14,288 nucleotides of DNA from CAMBDR01 sp046597185 (lineage in GTDB: Bacteria; Pseudomonadota; Gammaproteobacteria; Burkholderiales; Burkholderiaceae_D). Shown piece after piece: positions 6,952-14,288 of this stretch (its first letter is position 1; every line of letters starts with the position of its first letter). Under the pieces are notes generated by a model. That model was given only the letters and a program-made list of their open reading frames with translations, had not been told where the DNA came from and did not search any database. Both the position numbers and the translations under genes were made by a program. Location: the NCBI GenBank assembly GCA_046597185.1, contig JBKJLF010000617.1, positions 1-14,288 on the forward strand, written 5' to 3'.

Positions 6952-6982
6952 TTGCCAATAATTAACGCCAACTGATTGGCAA
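6952..6982. repeat. Inverted repeat upstream of the kinase-CYTH gene
   Basis: TTGCCAAT (6952-6959) and ATTGGCAA (6975-6982) are perfect reverse complements separated by 15 bases. They lie about 80 bases before the start at 7063, next to an 11-bp tandem repeat. Size and position suit an operator, but no regulator is known. Confidence 0.45.
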
Positions 6983-7062
6983 CGCAATAGCCGCGGTATC
7001 ATTGCTGAAACATAACGCAAAATTTCGCTTACTATTATGCCGTCACGCCAAGGAGTCACCCG

Positions 7063-9393
7063 ATGAACCAAGTCAACTTGCTTGAATTTCTCACCAACAT
7101 CATCGCCACCCAAATGCACAGCGCCTCAGCGGCCACGTCCACGCTGCCGCAGCACAACACAACCACCCGCACCACGCGCGGGCCGGGCATGCAACCTGGC
7201 TTGGGCGGTATCGCATCCAAAAACCAAGGCATCGACCCCTTACCCGCTCGCATCGCCAACGAACTACTCAACCAAGCCATCAAAAACGGCATGACCATCG
7301 ACCCGGCGCTGTCCAGCAAAAATCGCTTGGGTGGCGGCAACACCGCCGAACTGGTGTGCCAAATCTCGCTTAATCTGCCGTTCGCGTTTAAATTCGATCA
7401 GAAAACCGAAAAGCTGACCGAAGAAGCGAAAACCATGCGAAGAATCAAACAAGATATCAATCTGCCGCCCATTTTCCGCGACGCCTGGGCCAGCATCTAC
7501 GCCATTTACGAGCAAGGCCCACCGTATGCGTATTTGATGGAGTATTTTCCGCCAGAAGCGGGCTGGCGCTCATTGGAAGACCGTTTGTATAACGATAGCG
7601 CCAGCGCGCCCAGCACCAGCGATGTATTGCGCTGGATGAGTTCGGTGCTCGATATCTTGTTTACTGGCTATGAGCACAGCGTCAACAAGCGCAGCCGCCC
7701 GAATCTGGACGAAGATTATTGCAGCCGGATTGAACAGCGCCTGATCGAAACCGAAAGATATGAATACCTGAAATTAGGAACGCATTATTTTGAATCGCGC
7801 CCCTTGGTGATTAACGGTACGCGCTACCGCCCTTGGCGTGATTATGTGGCCTTACTTAATCGCCATGCCGGGTTTATCGACAAAATCACCCCACCGTTTA
7901 CCACCGTGGCGCATGGTGACCCCAATCCGGGTAATTTGATGTTGAAAATTGAATTGGGATCGGTTACGGTGAAAATCATCGACCCCAAAGACTGGACGAC
8001 GGGCGATTATTTGTTTGATGTCTCCAAACTAACCCATTTTTTGCGCGTGACCGGCCCGGCGGAATATGCGCAAGGGGGTGTCTTGCCGCAAGTACTCGGC
8101 CAAGAGCAAGAGGACGGTTTTCACATTGACTATACGCTGGCGCAGCCAAGCTGGACGGCCTTGGCGGAAGAAGCCTGCTTAAGCCGCGCCGCCGAATTGG
8201 CCAAGAATAACCACGACCACCATTGGCTAGCGCGCTATGAACTGGGCATGGCGGCCAATTTACTCGGGTTGCCGCTTGGTCGCCTGAAAAGAGAACCCGA
8301 GCCGCGTTTTCATGCGGCGGTGATATTTCTGTGCGAAGGCTTATATTGGCTGGACAAATTCTGCGCCCGGCTGGAACCCGACATCCGCACCCGCCTGCCG
8401 CTGTATGCGCCGCCCGAGCAAGTGGAGCCGCCCAGCATCGCGCAAGCCCGCGCATGGGTACAAGCGCGCCTGCCGCACGCCAGCAGCCACCTCGATCCGC
8501 GCGGTTTTGTGCAATGGCAATGGCCGGCACCAGCCAGACTGGCCGACCCTGCCAAACTTGCCGGACTTGCCAACCCAAGGCCGTGGGAAATGTCGTTTGA
8601 ACACGAAGCCCGCTTGCGCGCGCCAGAAAGTGGTGATAATGGCTTGCAGCGCTTGATTAGCATCTTAAGCCAGGTTGAGGTAGGCGGAAAAACCCTGCTG
8701 CCCAATGATGCGCAATTTCACGCCGTGCGCATCGAACGCATTGCGCGCGCGGCTGGGGCGCAAAGCATCGACCAGTATTACGATTCGCCCGACCCGGCAA
8801 GTGGCCTCATCACCCGGCAAATTACCCTACGCGAACGCATTCAAACCAGCGCCTTTATGAGTTGGCAGGGCGACGATACGCTACGCGCCTTCAATCTGGA
8901 AATGCCGTTCGTGGCGATTGGCAGCAATGGCGTCACCGCGCGGCTGGAATTTAACTGGATCGACCAATGGCAACACACCCGCGCCGATTGCTTGGATGCG
9001 GCCAACCCGGATGCGCGCCTTGGCAACCCCTTAGCCATCGCGGCGGACTACCTGCAAGGCATTGCTATTGCCCAACTGGCCCCAAGGCTGCAACACAGTA
9101 CCTACCGCCAAAAGTTTGCGGTGTTGGACGCCACTGATCAACGCATCCACGTCATCAACATCGACCATGTGATGGCGCAAGATTTGGTCAGCGGGCGCAC
9201 CGGCAGTTATGTCGATGTGGATATCGCCAGCGTGGCAAAAATCAATGAGAAGGAATTGAAACGCTTGAACGAATTTGTCAGCGCTATCGCCGAAGAATAT
9301 CAATTACTGCCCAATCCTTTTACCAAGGCTTACCGCGATGCACTGGTGGTGAGCATGTTGGATTCGGCGGGCAAAGCGACAGCACCTAACTGA
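7063..9393 (+). CDS. APH-like kinase fused to a CYTH-like domain
   Basis: This 776-residue soluble protein has ATG 7063 after AAGGAG with 7-base spacing. Residues ~86-430 form an aminoglycoside-phosphotransferase-type kinase: Gly-rich loop LGGGNTAEL (89-97), probable ATP Lys K110, E121, catalytic loop HGDPNPGN (D286, N291) and metal-binding IDP (D307) followed by GDYLFDVSKL. All key residues are present, so it looks active; its substrate (small molecule, nucleotide or protein) is unknown. Residues 1-80 are a low-complexity extension. A Pro/Ala-rich linker (~448-505) leads to residues ~510-762, which resemble a CYTH/triphosphate-tunnel fold: FEHEARL (513-517 as E-x-E-x-R), YYDSPD (572-577), ITLRERI, YRQKF, YVDVDI and a C-terminal TKAY. 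The CYTH call is tentative because the basic tunnel residues are only partly conserved. It is followed after 14 bases by the CHAT-STAND gene, so the two are almost certainly co-transcribed. Confidence 0.8.
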   Translation: MNQVNLLEFLTNIIATQMHSASAATSTLPQHNTTTRTTRGPGMQPGLGGIASKNQGIDPLPARIANELLNQAIKNGMTIDPALSSKNRLGGGNTAELVCQISLNLPFAFKFDQKTEKLTEEAKTMRRIKQDINLPPIFRDAWASIYAIYEQGPPYAYLMEYFPPEAGWRSLEDRLYNDSASAPSTSDVLRWMSSVLDILFTGYEHSVNKRSRPNLDEDYCSRIEQRLIETERYEYLKLGTHYFESRPLVINGTRYRPWRDYVALLNRHAGFIDKITPPFTTVAHGDPNPGNLMLKIELGSVTVKIIDPKDWTTGDYLFDVSKLTHFLRVTGPAEYAQGGVLPQVLGQEQEDGFHIDYTLAQPSWTALAEEACLSRAAELAKNNHDHHWLARYELGMAANLLGLPLGRLKREPEPRFHAAVIFLCEGLYWLDKFCARLEPDIRTRLPLYAPPEQVEPPSIAQARAWVQARLPHASSHLDPRGFVQWQWPAPARLADPAKLAGLANPRPWEMSFEHEARLRAPESGDNGLQRLISILSQVEVGGKTLLPNDAQFHAVRIERIARAAGAQSIDQYYDSPDPASGLITRQITLRERIQTSAFMSWQGDDTLRAFNLEMPFVAIGSNGVTARLEFNWIDQWQHTRADCLDAANPDARLGNPLAIAADYLQGIAIAQLAPRLQHSTYRQKFAVLDATDQRIHVINIDHVMAQDLVSGRTGSYVDVDIASVAKINEKELKRLNEFVSAIAEEYQLLPNPFTKAYRDALVVSMLDSAGKATAPN

Positions 9394-9407
9394 AAAGAGA
9401 GTATGCC

Positions 9408-12400
9408 ATGGGCCAAATTCCGACTTTCCCCCAACCACCCTTGCCAGCTTTACCACCCATGGCAGAACTGGTGTTGGAATTGCGTGATTTCAGATTCCGC
9501 CACCAAAACAATACCCGCCGGGTTAGCGCACGGGCCAAGTTGGTGATTAAAGTAACTGCCGGGCCTGAAGAGACTGAAAGTGCCACGCCGGGCCAAGAAG
9601 CTTGCCCCGCCCCGCCAGCGTGGCAGTTTGTTGCGCCCATCGGGCCGATTGAAGCGGACGAATTGCGTTGGTATCTGGAAAAATATGCGATTTGGCCCAG
9701 CCACTACTTTGCCGACCGCGCACGCAAGGTGGAGCAGAACATTGTGGAATGGGGGCAATTGCTGTATCAGGCGGCATTCCCTACCGAGGAATGCGCCAAC
9801 CTGTTGCAAGCCTGGGCCAACGGCCCGGCAACAGGCATGCGCTGCTTTTCGGTGTTGGTTGACCAAAACCTTGGGTCGGGTGCGCCTGCGGATGAAGTGC
9901 TACTCATACAGGAAATGGCCAACATGTTGCTTGGATTACCGTGGGAGCTGCTGCACGATGGCAGGCAATTCTTGTTTCAGGGCGATACACCTTGCAAAGT
10001 GCGGCGCAGATTGTCCATTAACCAAGCGCAGGTGCTGCCAGTGTTTGCCGCGCCGATCCGCATCTTGCTTATTACCGCCCGGCCAGAGGATGATTCGTGC
10101 GGCTATATTGACCACCGCGCCAGTAGCCTGCCCCTGATGGAAGCAATGGAAGGCATGCCCGGCTTGGTGGAAATCCACATGCTAAACCCGCCCACCGTGG
10201 GCGCGCTGGCGGTTGAACTGGCGCGCGCGCAAGAGGCCAATGCCGCGTATCAGGTTGTGCATTTTGACGGGCATGGCGTGTTTCATCGGGAAGCTAAAAT
10301 GGGCTGCCTGTGCTTTGAGTTGGAAACCGACGAGATGAAGCTTACCGGGCGCGGGCTTGATCTGGTGTACGCCAGCCAATTCGCTGAATTGCTGAAAAAA
10401 CATCAAATCCCGCTGGTATTTCTGGAAGCATGCCAGAGCGCACAGGCGGAAGGTGCGTCGGAATCAGTTGCGTCTGAATTACTCAAGGGCGGCATTGCCT
10501 CCGTGGTGGCGATGAGCCACAGCGTGTTGGTGGAAACGGCGCGGCGCTTTGTGGCGCGCTTTTATCGCGCATTGGCGGGTGGTGAACGCGTGGGCGATGC
10601 GATGCTGGCCGGGCAGCGCGCCTTAAAATTGGATGCGGCGCGCGGCCAGGTGTTTGGTGAAGGGGATTTTCGCCTGCAAGACTGGTTTGTGCCCGTGCTG
10701 TTTCAGGCGCAGGGCGACCCGCAATTATTTACCCAACAACCCGCTGCGCAAAGCGTGGTTGATTTTAAAACCGCTTTACGAAAACGCATGGGCAACTTGC
10801 CGGATGAACCGGCCACCGGGTTTATTGGTCGGAGCCGGGAATTGCTGGTTTTGCAACGCTTGCTGTGGCAAGGCGAGATGGCGCGCTATGCGGTGGTGTT
10901 GGGGCAAGGCGGCGAAGGCAAAACCGCGCTGGCGACTGAGTTTGCGCGCTGGATGGTGCGCAGCGGGCAGGTGGCGCAGGTGGCGTTTGTGTCGGTGGAA
11001 ATGCATAGCCATGTGGCGGCGGTGCTGGATGCGCTGGGGCGGCAGCTTGTGGATGAGAAATATTCGGTGGCGATGTTTGCAGAGCGAGAACAAGCTATTT
11101 TGACGATTGAGCAAGCATTGGCGCGGCACTCAACACTGGTGGTGTTAGATAATATGGAAAGTATTTTGCTACCGCCATATGTTGAGGTGGCTGCTGCATT
11201 GTCTGAAGACTTGGCGCATGAATTAGATAAAATTTTGGCATTATGCAAACGGCTTAACCGGGTTGGTGCAACACGGTTGATCTTTACCAGCAGGGAAACG
11301 CTACCTGCACCGTTTAATGTTACGCGGCATTTGCAGCGCCTGGCCCAGCATGATTATTATGATGCGATACGACTGGTTGAGCGGGCATTGGCTATGGGCA
11401 AGCATGGCAAGCAACCTGAATTTTCCGTCCCGATTGAAGAAATAGAACAATTGGTGCAGGCGGTCAATTGCCATGCGCGCACGCTGGCATTGCTGGCACC
11501 GAGCTTACGTGAGCGTGGTGTTCAGCGAACACGCCTCTCTTTGGTTGAATTGATGTTGGAAATGGAGGAAAAATTTCCAACCAATCGAGAGAAATCGTTG
11601 TTTGCCAGCGTAGAACTATCGCTACGCCGCTTATCAAGAATAAACCAGGAACGGGTGCGGGTGCTCGCGGTGTTTTATGGTGGTGTCCATCTTCAGGCAC
11701 TTGGATTGATGATGGAGTGGGAAAGTAGCGATGTCGAATCACTGGCTCAGGAATTAATCGATACCGGATTGGCAACAAAAAATCCTTACTACCATATCAC
11801 CCTTAACCCTGCGCTTTGCCCATATCTCCGTACCTGCATGCCGGAACACGAATACCAGGAATTAGAGGGCCGCTGGATGGTAGAAATGGGTCGCTACGTC
11901 GGTTTTCTCCATCAACAGACTACTCAGGATGCCGAACTCTCGGCATCTTTGCTGTACATAGATATGCCCAATGTATTCGCTTTTCTTGAAAAAATTCAAC
12001 TGTCTGGCGATACGACAACGACCGCAAATTTGGCCGTCGCACTGCATCGCATGTTGCAATTTACTGGCAAACCACAGCTTATTTCGCACGTAGGAAAAAT
12101 CCGTGATCAAGCCATAAATGCACTGGGCGCAAGCTGGGACCATACCCAATTTGAGGCAGAGCGTACCCGGATTGAACAACAACTTGAACAAGGCGAAATA
12201 CAAACAACATTAGCTGCCGCCCAAGCACTTTACGAGCGCACTCAAGCCTTGGGCGAACATGCCCACCCTGATGCGCCTTACGATATGGCAATTGCGGGCG
12301 TGGTCTTGGCGAAGGTGCTAAAAGCGGGCGGCAACGTAGAACCCGCGCTGCCCTTGTTGAAAGAGGCCAAAAATCGTTTTGATGTCATCGCCAAAACCAA

Positions 12401-13409
12401 TCCAAACGCAATACATATGGCCTCTGTTTGTATGACGGAGCAAGGTGATTGCCTGATGCTCTTGCGCCGGCTTGAAGAAGCCGAGGCTGCCTACAAAGCA
12501 GGTATCGAAAGTGCTGAAAAGGCCGGGGATAAACGGGGCGTTGCGGTCGGCATCACCCAAATGGGCACCGTGCGTATGTTGCAGCAAAAGTATCAGGTGG
12601 CCCTCAAGGCATTTGCTGACGCGGTTGCCCGCTTTGAATCCCTTGGCGATATTGGTGCTCTTGCCATGTGCTGGCATCAAACAGGTTTAGTCTATGCGCA
12701 GCAAGGACAGCTTTCAGCAGCGGAAGACGCATACATGCATGCATTGCGATTCGATGTGCAACTGGGCAACCTTGTTGGCCAAGCCAGTGCGCTAACACAG
12801 TTAGGGTCAATATTAAATGATGAGATTGGCCGGGGTGAACAAGCCATTACCTTCCTGCGGCAAGCATTGGCGATCATCACCAAAATCGGTGATGTCGCAA
12901 CCGAAGGGTTAATCAGAACCAACCTCGCCCTTGGCCTTACCAAAAGTGGGCGGCTTTCCGAAGCCCGCGCTGAAATTATGCAAGCATTTAAATGCGGTGC
13001 CCAATTGGGTGACGTGGCCGAACCATGGCAATCTTGGGAAATCCTCTCTGAGATTGAAACCCAAGCAGGCAATGACGCAGCCGCTAATCAAGCCAGACAA
13101 AAGGCGATTTCCAGCTTCCTTGATTTTCGCCGTGCCAGTGGCGAAAACCACCACGGCCCAGGTCGGCTAGGTACAGAAATTGCCGAATATATACGTACAG
13201 GCAATACGGCTGGCGCAACGGTGCGGCTCCACCAGGTCGCAAATGAACCAACGGCAGCTTATTTGCGTCCATTCATTAAAGTATTACATGCCATCGTGGC
13301 AGGTAGTCGTGATCGGCGTTTGGCTGACACACCTGGTTTGCGGTATACGATGGCCGCAGAAATTCTATTCTTGCTAGAGAAATCTGTAAAATTTCGAGGA
13401 AGCAAATGA
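9408..13409 (+). CDS. CHAT protease - STAND NTPase - TPR protein
   Basis: This is a 1333-residue cytoplasmic multidomain protein. Residues 18-200 form the N-terminal region usual before CHAT domains (ELRWYLEKYAIWP at 85-97). The CHAT caspase-like domain (~205-436) has catalytic His in HFDGHG (H289) and Cys in FLEACQSA (C342), so an active Cys protease is likely. Residues 470-720 are an NB-ARC/AAA-type STAND NTPase with GFIGR (471-475), Walker A GQGGEGKT (499-506), Walker B LVVLDN (577-582) and sensor FTSRE (626-630). A helical region follows, then TPR-like repeats (~935-1235; clearest at 1043-1200). A conserved-looking C-terminal cap spans 1280-1325. By analogy with STAND proteins, the TPRs sense a ligand, the NTPase switches oligomeric state, and CHAT cleaves a target. 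The start at 9408 follows AAAAGAGAG; Met18 has no ribosome binding site. GC content drops sharply from about 11090. Confidence 0.9.
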   Translation: MGQIPTFPQPPLPALPPMAELVLELRDFRFRHQNNTRRVSARAKLVIKVTAGPEETESATPGQEACPAPPAWQFVAPIGPIEADELRWYLEKYAIWPSHYFADRARKVEQNIVEWGQLLYQAAFPTEECANLLQAWANGPATGMRCFSVLVDQNLGSGAPADEVLLIQEMANMLLGLPWELLHDGRQFLFQGDTPCKVRRRLSINQAQVLPVFAAPIRILLITARPEDDSCGYIDHRASSLPLMEAMEGMPGLVEIHMLNPPTVGALAVELARAQEANAAYQVVHFDGHGVFHREAKMGCLCFELETDEMKLTGRGLDLVYASQFAELLKKHQIPLVFLEACQSAQAEGASESVASELLKGGIASVVAMSHSVLVETARRFVARFYRALAGGERVGDAMLAGQRALKLDAARGQVFGEGDFRLQDWFVPVLFQAQGDPQLFTQQPAAQSVVDFKTALRKRMGNLPDEPATGFIGRSRELLVLQRLLWQGEMARYAVVLGQGGEGKTALATEFARWMVRSGQVAQVAFVSVEMHSHVAAVLDALGRQLVDEKYSVAMFAEREQAILTIEQALARHSTLVVLDNMESILLPPYVEVAAALSEDLAHELDKILALCKRLNRVGATRLIFTSRETLPAPFNVTRHLQRLAQHDYYDAIRLVERALAMGKHGKQPEFSVPIEEIEQLVQAVNCHARTLALLAPSLRERGVQRTRLSLVELMLEMEEKFPTNREKSLFASVELSLRRLSRINQERVRVLAVFYGGVHLQALGLMMEWESSDVESLAQELIDTGLATKNPYYHITLNPALCPYLRTCMPEHEYQELEGRWMVEMGRYVGFLHQQTTQDAELSASLLYIDMPNVFAFLEKIQLSGDTTTTANLAVALHRMLQFTGKPQLISHVGKIRDQAINALGASWDHTQFEAERTRIEQQLEQGEIQTTLAAAQALYERTQALGEHAHPDAPYDMAIAGVVLAKVLKAGGNVEPALPLLKEAKNRFDVIAKTNPNAIHMASVCMTEQGDCLMLLRRLEEAEAAYKAGIESAEKAGDKRGVAVGITQMGTVRMLQQKYQVALKAFADAVARFESLGDIGALAMCWHQTGLVYAQQGQLSAAEDAYMHALRFDVQLGNLVGQASALTQLGSILNDEIGRGEQAITFLRQALAIITKIGDVATEGLIRTNLALGLTKSGRLSEARAEIMQAFKCGAQLGDVAEPWQSWEILSEIETQAGNDAAANQARQKAISSFLDFRRASGENHHGPGRLGTEIAEYIRTGNTAGATVRLHQVANEPTAAYLRPFIKVLHAIVAGSRDRRLADTPGLRYTMAAEILFLLEKSVKFRGSK

Positions 13410-13475
13410 AAAGAAGGCAAAATAATAATTTAAATTTCTGCAAGGAACTCAATTGTGGTAGCCGACTGCAGCTCA

Positions 13476-13523
13476 CTCTCGCAAGGGGATTTTTTCACCG
13501 GTTCCCTAGATTAATTGCGAGAG
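13476..13523. other. Hairpin between the CHAT gene and the membrane-protein gene
   Basis: CTCTCGCAA (13476-13484) pairs perfectly with TTGCGAGAG (13515-13523). An inner AGGG/CCCT pairing is possible. It lies 67 bases after the CHAT stop. No clean U-tract follows, so termination is uncertain; an attenuator or a border of inserted DNA are alternatives. Confidence 0.4.
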
Positions 13524-13571
13524 TATTTGTAATAATTCAAATAAATTAGCACACCTTTGGAATAATTGATT

Positions 13572-14288
13572 ATGAGTGAAATGCGTGAAAAAAATATATC
13601 GAACATCTTGGACAGAATCACGGCCAACTTCTTTGGCATCCCTGTAAACTATTTGCCAGAGCTCGACCTAGAGGATTGGGTTGCACATAAATCAGTAATT
13701 ATTTTTATGAGCCTAGTAGTGCTGCCGCTAAGCGCAATTTCATTTGGACACTTGACTACATTAGTCTTGGCATCCGGTGGTGCTACCACTTGGCTTGACG
13801 AAAATCAAGTTTATTGGACCGCAGCAATAGGAGGTGGCATTGCCGGAGTTGTATTAACTTGGTTGAACGATTCTGGGATGACCATAATGTTGCGCAGAAA
13901 TGGCGAATCGTGGCAAAAAGTAGTTGGTTTATTAACCAGGACTATGTTTCTTTTACTAAATTTAATCCTGTTCACTGCGGCAATTACTGCATTCAGTTTG
14001 CGTTCGCAGCTCGAAGTAAAACGCGGCGATGAACAAAACAAAGATCTGATTAATCGAACCAAGGGTTATGAGAAAAAGATAGAAACTGAAACGGAAAAAG
14101 TCACAAAAATGAAAGATGAAACTGCTAATAAAGAAAAAGAAATTGGAATCGCTAATGATGACATAGCAGACAAACAAAAAGAATACGAAATTTGTTTTAG
14201 TAACTATAAATTGGCTAAGGGTAAAGAAAGTAACCTCGAACTGCGGTACAAAGAGGTTGATCGTAATTCAGAATCGAGCAGACAAATA
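13572..14288 (+). CDS. Membrane protein with long coiled coil, C-terminally cut by window edge
   Basis: Reading is open from ATG 13572 to the last base (239 codons). Predicted membrane segments lie at about 42-67, 81-98 and 124-142. A highly charged Lys/Glu-rich stretch with heptad-like character follows from ~145 to the end (KGYEKKIETETEKVTKMKDE and onward). Three helices plus a long coil recall DUF4407-type proteins, in which a further membrane segment follows the coil, but I cannot confirm the family. The start is weakly supported: GGA lies 11 bases upstream, and Met4 is an alternative. It is 162 bases after the CHAT gene on the same strand. Base composition is much more AT-rich than upstream genes (20 of 60 G+C at 14041-14100), suggesting a separate origin. 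It could be a membrane effector of the upstream module, but that is only position-based inference. Confidence 0.7.
   Translation, partial: MSEMREKNISNILDRITANFFGIPVNYLPELDLEDWVAHKSVIIFMSLVVLPLSAISFGHLTTLVLASGGATTWLDENQVYWTAAIGGGIAGVVLTWLNDSGMTIMLRRNGESWQKVVGLLTRTMFLLLNLILFTAAITAFSLRSQLEVKRGDEQNKDLINRTKGYEKKIETETEKVTKMKDETANKEKEIGIANDDIADKQKEYEICFSNYKLAKGKESNLELRYKEVDRNSESSRQI

Larger units (their letters stand above)
6385..7062. other. 678-bp region without a convincing gene
   Basis: I see no protein with family motifs on either strand. The region holds a minus-strand terminator-like hairpin (6453-6489), TAAACCTGTGA twice in direct orientation (6612-6622 and 6911-6921) with a looser match near 6684, an 11-bp tandem repeat CACGATTTTGC (6934-6955), and an inverted repeat just before the kinase gene (6952-6982). 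The AAGGAG of the next gene is at 7050-7055. It probably contains the promoter and control sites of the downstream module, but no -35/-10 pair is convincing. Confidence 0.5.

Noticed and set aside
6707..6958. 83-codon minus-strand open frame upstream of the minus-strand terminator
   Set aside because: It has no recognisable domain, an unusual Cys/Trp/Phe-rich composition and no clear ribosome binding site. The terminator alone is not enough to call a gene.
7063..8352. True aminoglycoside resistance gene
   Set aside because: Only the kinase fold is shared. The fusion partner, long extension and operon context argue against drug resistance, and no specific resistance subfamily is recognisable.
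7976..8578. Long minus-strand frame (200 codons) opposite the kinase-CYTH gene
   Set aside because: It is a shadow frame in GC-rich coding DNA: Arg/Ala-rich with no motifs, while the opposite strand has clear kinase motifs.
9580..10137. 185-codon plus-strand frame inside the CHAT gene
   Set aside because: It is a shadow frame, rich in Cys/Arg/Trp, with no motifs; the CHAT reading frame is well supported.
7063..13409. Interpretation as a type III-E CRISPR (Craspase-like) locus because of a TPR-CHAT protein
   Set aside because: There is no CRISPR array, no fused Cas7-like effector and no sigma-factor partner, and here the CHAT domain is N-terminal with a STAND NTPase in the middle.

Overview
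The window is bacterial, with short intergenic gaps, AAGGAG-type ribosome binding sites and no introns. Protein style (a proteobacterial-type arylsulfatase with an anaerobic maturase, type I restriction remnants, AIM24 paralogues) suggests a Proteobacterium, perhaps beta or gamma. That is a weak guess made without a database search. Most of the window is moderately GC-rich; the last ~900 bases are clearly AT-rich.

Layout. (1) 1-2257, + strand: a sulfatase gene broken by an internal deletion and frameshift, then an intact radical-SAM sulfatase maturase carrying an in-frame 8-residue tandem duplication. (2) 2322-4637, - strand: a likely operon of one small unknown gene and three tandem AIM24-family paralogues. 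It converges on the maturase at a GC-rich hairpin. (3) 4844-6384, + strand: a graveyard of a type I restriction-modification locus. Pieces of HsdR, HsdS, a YhcG/DUF1016 nuclease, HsdM and a second HsdS are joined, partly in frame, into short chimeric reading frames. Nothing here should restrict or modify DNA. (4) 6385-7062: 678 bases with no convincing gene, but with a minus-strand terminator-like hairpin, direct repeats and an inverted repeat. (5) 7063-13409, + strand: a tight two-gene unit. The first gene encodes an aminoglycoside-phosphotransferase-like kinase fused to a CYTH-like (triphosphate tunnel enzyme) domain. The second encodes a 1333-residue CHAT caspase-like protease - STAND NTPase - TPR protein. 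(6) 13572-end, + strand: an AT-rich gene for a membrane protein with a long coiled coil, cut by the window edge.

How the genes may work together. The CHAT-STAND-TPR protein has the architecture of a signal-activated protease: TPR sensor, NTPase switch, caspase-like effector. Its 14-base gap from the kinase-CYTH gene implies co-expression, and the kinase-CYTH protein could be its substrate, regulator or a second effector. The module lies beside a decayed restriction locus, a typical defence-island setting. The most interesting candidate here is therefore kinase-CYTH + CHAT-STAND-TPR, possibly with the downstream membrane protein, as an immune or cell-suicide system. Domain identities come from motifs read by eye; the defence role is inference.
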